Below, one piece after another: positions 1-6,043 of a stretch of DNA of 10,799 nt (positions within the stretch are counted from its first letter, which is position 1; each line of letters opens with the position of its first letter). Source of the DNA: Ochromonadaceae sp. CCMP2298 (taxonomy: Eukaryota; Sar; Synurophyceae; Ochromonadales; Ochromonadaceae); contig MU634682.1 of assembly GCA_026770595.1 (NCBI GenBank), positions 1-10,799 of the forward strand, given 5' to 3'. A program made the position numbers and the translations under genes. Under the pieces are notes generated by a model that saw only the letters and a list, made by a program, of their open reading frames with translations, was not told where the DNA came from and ran no database searches.

Positions 1-61
1 CTCTTTCCCTCTCCCTGTCTCTTCCTCTGTCTCTTCTCCCTCTCTATCTTCTTCTCCACAG

Positions 62-1236
62 CGCTATCTTCCAGTGCCTACAGGGCTTGCCTGCCGGGGC
101 TCTGCGCCGCGTTATACTCACAGCTTCCGGTAAGAACTTGTGGCGATGTAGGAAGTCTGCTGGGTACCAATACCCCTCTCCTATCCCCCCTACCCATACC
201 AAGTAGCAACCTCCGCGCCTGCTGCCCAACCCTGACCCATAATCTGTCCCTGACATTGACCCTGTTTCTATCCTGACTCACCCCGACGCCCTCTCTCCCT
301 CTCCCTCTCTCCCTCTCTCCCTCTCTCTCCCTGCCCTCCCTCTCTCCCTCTCTCCCTCTCCCTCTCTCCCTCTCTCCCTCTCACCCCCTCCCTACCAGGC
401 GGCGCGTTCAGGGACTGGCCCAAGGAGCAGCTAGCCACTGTGCGCGTGCAAGACGCACTGAAGCACCCCAACTGGGCCATGGGTGCCAAGATCACAGTAG
501 ACAGTGCCACGATGATGAACAAGGGACTAGAGGTGATCGAGGCGCACTACCTGTTCGGCACAGGCTACGACGACATCGACATCGTGGTGCACCCCCAGTC
601 TATCGTGCACTCAGCCGTAGAGACACAGGACACGTCAGTCATCGCACAATTGGGCTGGCCTGACATGCGCCTGCCCCTGCTCTACTCAATCTCGTGGCCC
701 GCACGCGTGCGCATGCCGTGGAAGCCCCTGGATCTGGCCGAGGTGGGCACGCTGACCTTCAAAAAGCCCGATTTCGACAAGTACCCGTGCATCCCACTGG
801 CATACGCGGCGGGCAGGAGGGGCGGCTCTATGACGGCGTGTCTGAACGCAGCCAACGAGCGAGCCAACGAGCTGTTCCGCGGGGAGAAGCTGGGGTACCT
901 GGGAATCCCCAAGGCCATCGAGGTGCGCACCTGCTTGCAGTGCTCCCACTAACAACACTCCCTCTAACGATACTAACACCCTCTCTACTCTTTTCTCCCT
1001 GCCTCCCACCCTCTCCCCTCTCTATCCCCCTTCACGCTCCCCTCCTGCCCTTCCCCCCCCCACACACACGCACTCAAACACACACACACACACCTCAGAT
1101 GGTGCTCGCGAAGCACGAGAACGACTGGAAGGCCGACCCCTCTCTGGAGGACATCGTGGCCGTCGACCAATGGTCCAGAGATGCCATTGACTCCGTGCTG
1201 GCGCAGGTCAACAGCGTGTGTGTCATAAACAAGTAA
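62..1236 (+). CDS. dxr: 1-deoxy-D-xylulose 5-phosphate reductoisomerase, C-terminal part (5' end outside window)
   Basis: Exons are 62-129, 399-922 and 1099-1236 (stop TAA), giving 242 residues plus a split first codon. DXR catalyses the NADPH-dependent conversion of 1-deoxy-D-xylulose 5-phosphate to MEP, the committed step of plastid isoprenoid synthesis. Seen directly: the [16 protein letters not shown] start, [12 protein letters not shown] across the first splice (substrate loop), HPNWAMG (flexible loop with His and Trp), [15 protein letters not shown] (the Ser, Asn, Lys and Glu that bind substrate and metal), [17 protein letters not shown], and the C-terminal [11 protein letters not shown] helix. 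It resembles plant and algal DXR more than the bacterial form. The NADPH domain and the metal-binding Asp/Glu of the SEH motif lie upstream of the window. A preceding intron ends at 61 (CAG). The splice at 129/399 has phase 1 and that at 922/1099 has phase 0. Plastid location is inferred from the pathway, because the leader is not visible. Confidence 0.97.
130..398 (+). other. DXR intron with CT-rich low-complexity tract
   Basis: This GT-AG intron (donor GTAAGA, acceptor ACCAG) restores the conserved LTASGGAFRDW motif when removed. From about 289 to 393 it is a degenerate CCCTCT microsatellite. There is no AG between about position 206 and the acceptor at 397-398. A possible branch point, CTGAC, lies near 273. 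Confidence 0.92.
923..1098 (+). other. DXR last intron with C-run and CA repeat
   Basis: The donor is GTGCGC directly after an ATC GAG codon pair, and the acceptor is CTCAG. Removal joins KAIE to [10 protein letters not shown] in phase 0, as expected for the DXR C-terminal helices. Three CTAAC-like branch candidates lie between about 947 and 977, including an exact TACTAAC at 971-977. A run of eight C (1053-1060) and a CA repeat (1061-1092) fill the space before the acceptor. After an early AG near 939 there is no AG until 1097-1098. Confidence 0.9.
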
Positions 1237-1376
1237 CAGGTAAAACTGATAATTAACGAAAGCAGTTAAGGAGAATGATACTGAAGCTTTTCTTCTAAAT
1301 TTAAGACAAAAAAGACACTTATAAAAACAGTGTGTACAAAAGCGATGAAAGTGTACCTCGCGCTGTGCTCTGCGCT
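1237..1376. other. Tail-to-tail intergenic region, DXR / unknown gene
   Basis: Only 140 bp separate the DXR stop from the stop of the opposite-strand gene, so both 3' UTRs and poly(A) sites must lie here or overlap. The stretch is AT-rich compared with its flanks. I see no open frame, clear AATAAA signal or RNA gene in it. Confidence 0.7.
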
Positions 1377-2835
1377 CTACGCAGGAGTGGGCGGAGCAGG
1401 GTTGAGCGGAGGAGGGGGCGGGTAGAGAGCGGTGAAGTTGGCTGGATCGGGGAACACTCGAGCAGCGACCAGCCCCATTAGTGCCCAGACCCTGCCCCCC
1501 GCCAAGCGAACCCGGCGCCGTGCTTCCAGAGCAGCTGACAGCAGCCACCGCCCCGTAGCGCCCCAGAAGTCCCGCTGCTGCGCCCAGAGCAGATAAAGCA
1601 GAGCAGGCAGGGACTGATAGAGGCGTGCAGTGGTGGTGGAGGTGGCGACGGCAGCAGGCGTGGCAGGGGCAGCGACAGGGGCAGCAGCAGCGAGAGGGGC
1701 GGCAGGCTCAGCGGCTATGATCTGCAGCTGCTGCACCAAACTGTGTGTGTGTAGTGGGTGTGTGTAGACGTGAGGAAAGTGAGATTCGTTAGTATCGAGC
1801 GCAGGGATACTTAAGGTCACTTCTCCACCCTTCCCACCATCCCCTCTCCCTTATTCTTCGTTCCTATCCCATCCCCTCTTCCTAACTCTCCCTTACTCTC
1901 CCTTACTCTCCCTTACTCACCTCCTCTGCGCGCCCAGCTCTACCTCCACGCCCGCCAGCTTGCCCAGCAGCTCCTGCAGCACCCGACTGGTAACCTCCCT
2001 CTCCTCCCTGCCGTCCCTGTCCTCCATGTCCTGCCACTCCTCCCTGTACCCCCTCTTATACCTGCGGTCCCGCTTCGACCCCTCCTGTCTCTCTTGTCTC
2101 TCCTGTAAAAACGGATCGGCCCACTCCCCGTATTCCCCGTACTCCCGCTTCGCCCCAGCCTGGCCTGCCTGCCCGACCTCCTCAGAGGAGGGTGCGCTCT
2201 GCGCGCTCAGATCAGCGCCACCTAATCGCAGCTGAGCGAGCACTCGTTCCAGCAGCACAGAGCGAAGTTTGAATCTACCGATGGGGTGGAAGGGAGGGAG
2301 GAGAGGGGAGGGAGTCAGAGATCCACCGAGGCGCATGCAACCAATAGTGCATCACTCACCTCCTAACGTCCGAGCCACTCTCTTCCAGCTGCAGCGTCAG
2401 CGAGACGACGTCCTGCTTGAGCTGTGCATTGCTCAGGCGCAGCTGCTCCGTGCATGCTGCTGCATCCTCAACGGCCCGCTGAGGAGAGAGAGGAGAGAGA
2501 GGAGAGGGAGAAGAGGGAGAAGAGGGAGAAGAGGGGAATAGAGCCTCTGTCAGGCTAAGAAGCCACAGCAAATTCCCCACACATATCACCTCATGGTTCT
2601 GCACATCCTGAGCCGATATGACCTCCAGAGCGGCGTTCTTGGACTTGAGCTTCTCGATGACTTGCTCCAGCAGCAGCGAGCGGTTCCTGAACTTGTCCGC
2701 CAAGTCCACCTTCTTCGTCGAGGAACACGAGACGCGCATCCGCGAGACAGATGAAGGGGATCTGAATGATGAGGTGTTCACCATGAAGACTGCCAGAAGC
2801 ACGAACACCAGCGTGGCTTTGCAGAGCGATGCCAT
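1377..2835 (-). CDS. Unrecognised coiled-coil protein with signal and transit-like leader, probably plastid-targeted
   Basis: The spliced model has exons 2835-2590, 2478-2360, 2274-1921 and 1740-1377, giving 360 residues. All junctions keep frame (phases 0, 2, 2) with GT-AG borders. Residues 1-24 look like a signal peptide (MASLCKATLVFVLLAVFMVN, then TSSF). A Ser/Arg-rich stretch with Phe at about position 24 follows, the pattern of a bipartite leader for complex red plastids. Residues about 45-150 are Leu/Glu/Lys-rich heptad-like coiled coil (LLLEQVIEKLKSKNAALEV; LRLSNAQLKQDVVSLTLQLE). A charged Glu/Arg/Gln-rich stretch and a second short helix (VLQELLGKLAGVEVELG) follow, then an Ala/Pro linker, Trp- and Leu-rich amphipathic helices (LYQSLPALLYLLWAQQRDFW) and a Pro-rich tail. 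I do not recognise a family. A structural or membrane-associated plastid role is a guess. It shares its upstream region with the MYST gene. Confidence 0.78.
1881..1920 (-). repeat. Four 10-bp tandem units containing the functional 5' splice site
   Basis: On the + strand the unit CCTTACTCTC occurs at 1891-1900 and 1901-1910, with one-base variants at 1881-1890 and 1911-1920. Read on the gene's strand the unit is GAGAGTAAGG. The unit next to the exon is GTGAGTAAGG, which is the donor of the third intron of the unrecognised gene (intron 1920 to 1741). Confidence 0.9.
2481..2537 (-). repeat. Purine repeat (sense-strand CT tract) before the exon 2 acceptor
   Basis: On the + strand this is a GAGA/GGGAGAAGA repeat. 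On the gene's strand it is the polypyrimidine tract of the first intron (2589 to 2479) of the unrecognised coiled-coil gene, ending in CTCAG. It contains no sense-strand AG before the acceptor. Confidence 0.85.
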
Positions 2836-3084
2836 CGGAGGACGACTTTCTCAAACAGAGAGCAGAACTCGCCCCTAGCGACTTCGGTTACCGCGCTCGC
2901 TTCACAATCGTCGCAGTACCAGGGAAGGCGATGTTGCCAACAGCTGTGGGATCCCAGATGGACGAAGGCAGAGAGCCAGACGTGGGTCGCGCTGCGGCGC
3001 AATCGATGCAGTGAATAATGGCAAAGTCGCAAAGATTTGTGTTGCGAATATGGAGCGAATAGTCTTGGATGTATCGTGTTATTA

Positions 3085-3138
3085 TCGTATTCTTATCGTA
3101 TTCTTATCGTATTCTTATCGTATTCTTATCGTATTCTT
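3085..3138. repeat. 11-bp tandem repeat, about five copies
   Basis: The unit TCGTATTCTTA repeats at 3085, 3096, 3107 and 3118, and a fifth, slightly diverged copy starts at 3129. The copies are in direct contact with no spacers. The repeat lies in the region between the divergent coiled-coil and MYST genes. Confidence 0.95.
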
Positions 3139-3238
3139 TTCAAATATAGCCAATTCGCTTTCTATTCGCTCTCTCTTTTCTCCGTATTCTATCTATTCGC
3201 TCAGTATTCTCTCTATATTCGCTCCCTAATAAGTTAAC

Positions 3239-3262
3239 GAATTCTCTTTTGAAGAGGAATTC
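3239..3262. repeat. Imperfect inverted repeat with EcoRI-type ends
   Basis: GAATTCTCTT (3239-3248) pairs with AAGAGGAATTC (3252-3262) with one bulged G and a three-base loop. It sits in the 5' region of the MYST gene. Its function is unknown and it could be chance in this AT-rich stretch. Confidence 0.4.
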
Positions 3263-3431
3263 AATGTCCTACTGCTGGATGTCATTGATGTGTGTCTGCT
3301 GCCGTCCTCGCAGAAGTTCCAAGCAGTAGGGAGTGCCTAGAGTCTCTCAGACGAGCGGGAGTTCGCAACATTGGCAGCGCTCGGCCGGGAGAGCCTCATC
3401 CAGAGCAGAGTCGCAGCTCCAGTACTCGCCC

Positions 3432-4670
3432 ATGCCAGGATTATCTCGCAAAGGCGTGGAAGTGGGCGGTCGCTACCTGGTGCAATGGAAGAACGGGCAG
3501 AAGCACTGCGGGGAGATCATTGAGGTGCGGTCGGCCAAAGGAAAGCGGCAGAGCACCTCCAGTGCAGTGCAGAGCCCCGACAGCTTCGACTACTACGTGC
3601 ACTACCCCAACTTCGACAGACGGTTGGACGAGTGGGTGCCCTTCGCGCGCATCGGGGGGGAGACAGGTGTGGAGGAGGTGGACGGGAGCGGCAAGAAGAA
3701 GCGTAAGTGGGACGATGGTGAGAGCAAGACAGAGGAGAGGCACAAGGAGGAGCACAAGGGGGGGGAGGAGCACGACGAGATCACCAAGGTGAAGAACATA
3801 CAGTCCATCGTGCTGGGCAAGTTCAATATCGATGCCTGGTACTTCTCGCCCTACCCGGAGGAGTACGCGGGGGACGACAAGCTGCACGTGTGCGAGTTCT
3901 GTCTGAAGTACATGAAGAAGGAGAAGCCGTTACGGAACCACTCATTCAAGTGCAACATGCGCTCCCCGCCGGGGCGGGAGATCTACCGAGAGGGCGACCT
4001 GTCTATGTTCGAGATCGACGGAAAGGACCACAAGATCTACTGCCAGAATCTGTGCCTGCTCTCCAAGCTATTCCTGGACCACAAGACGCTCTACTACGAC
4101 GTCGAGCCCTTCCTCTTCTACGTGTTGTGCGAGGTTGACAGGCCAGCGGGCAATGCTGTGAGCGGTGTGGCCGGAGAGCTGCACCACATAGTGGGCTACT
4201 TTTCTAAAGAGAAGCACTCCGCGGAGAACTACAACCTCGCCTGCATCCTCACCTTCCCCCCCTACCAACGCAAGGGCTACGGCAAGTTCCTCATGTCCCT
4301 CTCTTACGAACTCACCAAGCGAGAGCACGCAACAGGCTCTCCCGAGAAGCCCCTGAGCGACCTAGGCTACATCTCCTACCGCTCCTACTGGACCTTCGTA
4401 TTGCTGAACATATTCCTGGACAGAGACAATATCCCCAACATGTCCGTGCAGGAGATCAGCCGGCTCACGGGCTTTAAGACGGACGACATATTGAACACTC
4501 TGCAGTCACTGAACATGATCAAGTACTGGAAGGGGCAGCACGTGATATCGGTCAGCCAGAAGGCTCTAGACAGCCATGTAGCACAGGCCGGACGAGTAAG
4601 ACTGTGCAACCCTAGCTGCCTGCACTGGTCACCGCCTACGGACAAGCCCAAGGCCTCCAAGCTACTCTAG
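3432..4670 (+). CDS. KAT5: MYST-family histone acetyltransferase, ESA1/TIP60/HAM type
   Basis: A single open frame of 412 residues transfers acetyl from acetyl-CoA to histone lysines (H4 is the usual target in this subfamily) in NuA4/TIP60-type nuclear complexes. Domains seen: a chromo-barrel (residues about 8-75, with YYVHYPNFDRRLDEWV); a basic KKKRK (88-92) likely to act in nuclear import; an acidic linker; the C2HC zinc finger (Cys154, Cys157, His170, Cys174); the MYST core with CLLSKLFLDHKTLYYD (Lys212 is the expected autoacetylation site), ACILTFPPYQRKGYGK (catalytic-type Cys271 and the acetyl-CoA loop) and SPEKPLSDLG (catalytic-type Glu305). The start is the first ATG after the in-frame stop at 3327; its context is weak (C at -3), but the protein then begins just before the chromo-barrel, as in the family. 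About 11 extra residues (around 235-249) interrupt the loop before HHIVGYFSKEK. The symbol marks the subfamily, not a proven orthologue. Confidence 0.97.
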   Translation: MPGLSRKGVEVGGRYLVQWKNGQKHCGEIIEVRSAKGKRQSTSSAVQSPDSFDYYVHYPNFDRRLDEWVPFARIGGETGVEEVDGSGKKKRKWDDGESKTEERHKEEHKGGEEHDEITKVKNIQSIVLGKFNIDAWYFSPYPEEYAGDDKLHVCEFCLKYMKKEKPLRNHSFKCNMRSPPGREIYREGDLSMFEIDGKDHKIYCQNLCLLSKLFLDHKTLYYDVEPFLFYVLCEVDRPAGNAVSGVAGELHHIVGYFSKEKHSAENYNLACILTFPPYQRKGYGKFLMSLSYELTKREHATGSPEKPLSDLGYISYRSYWTFVLLNIFLDRDNIPNMSVQEISRLTGFKTDDILNTLQSLNMIKYWKGQHVISVSQKALDSHVAQAGRVRLCNPSCLHWSPPTDKPKASKLL

Positions 4671-5072
4671 ACACTACAGCTACGATAAGTATATAGGACA
4701 TAGGTCCCAGGGGACACAGGCGTTAGATAGGATTGCATACTGCAAACTGCAGAGCTGTGTACTGGGTGCTGGGTGCTGGATTGTAAATTAATTGAAGCAG
4801 CGCCAACCACCTCGACTTTTTGCGTTCCTCTCACAGCTCATTGGACATGAATACAAACTAGAAACCGATTGTTCTAGATTCAAGAAGCGGTTACGTATTA
4901 ATAGTTGCAAAGCCTCGTCCTAATACACGATTGAGAGGACTGGCGCTGACACACTGACACGCAATGCACTTCGCTGGTCAGTCAGCCCTCCCGTCTAGTT
5001 CCATACCCATACACCCATACCCCACAATGATGTGACTATGTGGCTGATGTGACTGTACGTACTGCACACCGC
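4671..5072. other. Tail-to-tail intergenic region, MYST gene / FKBP gene
   Basis: These 402 bp hold the 3' ends of two convergent genes. A TGTAA at 4782-4786, 112 bases after the MYST stop, resembles the poly(A) signal of green algae, but its use here is unproven. Short CCATAC repeats lie at about 5001-5021, and a doubled TGGGTGC near 4763. I see no credible open frame, tRNA or other RNA gene. Confidence 0.6.
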
Positions 5073-5690
5073 CTAGTTGTACCCCGCGCCCACGTTCCGC
5101 AGCTTTATAGCATACTTGAGCGTCTCGTTGGGGGGCACCAGGCAGCCCCCATCGTTGGGCAGGCACACCCCCTTAGCGCCGTATGCGAACTGCGGGGGTA
5201 TGACGCAGGTGGCCTCGCCCCCCGGCTGCATATACTCGATGACGCTCTCCAGTCCGGGGATGGTCTGCTTGAGGCCCATGCGGAAGCTGAGCTGCTTGCG
5301 TCCCTTAATCTCAGTGGAGTCCCACACCGTGCCATTATTCAAAAAGGCTGTGTAGTCCACCACCACGAAGTCCCCAGAGCGAGGCAAGGGCCCGCTGCCC
5401 TTCTTGAGCTCGATGTACTTGATGCCGAGCTCCGTTTCCAACACCTTCGGCTTTTTGAGCTTCTTCGGCTTGTCTTCCGCCAGCACCTCCAGAGAGCCAA
5501 CTAGGGATGCAGCGACGATCACTCCGGCTGTTCTGGCGGCGTCTCTGTAGATGCTTTTGCTGGCATCGCTGATTGAAGTTGGCACGGAGTTAGTTGCACC
5601 TGCCAACCGCTGGTTGAACAGCTGCCAACCGCTGCAGAACGCGACGAGCCCGAGCAAGCAGAGAAGGGAGTTCAAGGAAGCGCGAACCAT
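5073..5690 (-). CDS. FKBP-type peptidyl-prolyl isomerase, probable thylakoid lumen
   Basis: This intronless frame encodes 205 residues. The ATG at 5690 is chosen because it has a strong context (A at -3, G at +4) and opens a signal peptide (MVRASLNSLLCLLGLVAFCSG) followed by Trp22. The ATG at 5744 would bury that peptide behind Arg-rich sequence. Residues about 22-48 look like a transit peptide. Residues 49-71 (RDAAR, a hydrophobic run, then VLAED) look like a lumen-targeting signal, giving a three-part leader. The FKBP fold spans about 85-200: GDFVVVDYTAF, WDST, IPGLESVIEYMQPGGE, FAYGAKG and PPNETLKY. Against FKBP12, Phe36 is Trp123, Val55 is Thr143 and Trp59 is Leu147. These pocket changes may mean low isomerase activity and a scaffold or chaperone role. 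Cys176 and Cys183 flank an insert and could form a disulfide. It is divergent with ZMYND10. Confidence 0.93.
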   Translation of the reverse strand: MVRASLNSLLCLLGLVAFCSGWQLFNQRLAGATNSVPTSISDASKSIYRDAARTAGVIVAASLVGSLEVLAEDKPKKLKKPKVLETELGIKYIELKKGSGPLPRSGDFVVVDYTAFLNNGTVWDSTEIKGRKQLSFRMGLKQTIPGLESVIEYMQPGGEATCVIPPQFAYGAKGVCLPNDGGCLVPPNETLKYAIKLRNVGAGYN

Positions 5691-6043
5691 TGTCTTCGAT
5701 TGTAAATGGCGAGGCCGAGCAGAGCCACGCCTCCTCCGAGACATGGAGCAGCAGGTGATGATGATGCTGCACCCCCAAAAGCCAGCTCAATCTGCAAAAT
5801 TACCAAATGTGGGGTTTTAGTAAAATTTGCGACATCAAAACCGGGAAAAAATGGCACCGGCCGTTTTTCCTCCCACTTCGTTTTGTGCTTTGGATCGAAG
5901 AAGGACCTAGACTAGGCAACGGTTAGAAGAGCAGTCTCACTCATAAACAGGTGTGGCCACTGCGCAGCTTGGGTGATATCGTCCTCGCTCCTCCCTATTG
6001 CCACTCGTCAACGCGCCCAAGCGCTAGAAGCACCCGCAGGACC
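5691..6043. promoter_or_regulatory. Shared head-to-head upstream region, FKBP / ZMYND10
   Basis: These 353 bp separate two divergent start codons and must contain both promoters (inferred). The most structured part is an inverted repeat GGAAAAA (5844-5850) / TTTTTCC (5864-5870) with CCGG-rich sequence inside. Small open frames on both strands here lack any family signal. There is no obvious TATA box at a fixed distance from either start. Confidence 0.55.

Larger units (their letters stand above)
2836..3431. promoter_or_regulatory. Shared head-to-head upstream region, coiled-coil gene / MYST gene
   Basis: These 596 bp lie between two divergent start codons, so both promoters should be here (inferred from layout). 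The part from about 3010 to 3290 is much more AT-rich than the flanking coding DNA. It holds an 11-bp tandem repeat (3085-3138), a looser series of TATTCGCTC-like words (about 3160-3225) and an imperfect hairpin (3239-3262). In the MYST frame a stop codon at 3327-3329 bars simple upstream extension of that protein. A CTCGCAG at 3306-3312 could be the acceptor of a 5' UTR intron, but no donor was pinned down. Confidence 0.6.

Noticed and set aside
44-522. Minus-strand frames rich in Arg/Glu/Gly opposite the first DXR intron
   Set aside because: They are the antisense of the CT microsatellite and DXR exons, with no start context or family signal.
3085-3138. CRISPR-like array
   Set aside because: The 11-bp units abut with no spacers and the setting is a eukaryotic intergenic region. 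It is a minisatellite.
3333-3431. N-terminal extension of the MYST protein
   Set aside because: It would begin at a GTG. The first ATG after the in-frame stop at 3327 is at 3432 and puts the chromo-barrel at the N-terminus, as in the family.
5691-5744. Upstream ATG of the FKBP at 5744
   Set aside because: It would add 18 mostly basic residues ahead of a well-formed signal peptide. The ATG at 5690 has the stronger context.
5915-5920. GGCAAC as an X-box (RFX site) for the ciliary gene ZMYND10
   Set aside because: Only one half-site is present, and RFX regulation is known mainly from opisthokonts and close relatives.
5951-6043. N-terminal extension of ZMYND10
   Set aside because: It would begin at GTG and encode Arg/Ser-rich sequence with no match. 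The ATG at 6044 has an excellent ACCATGG context.
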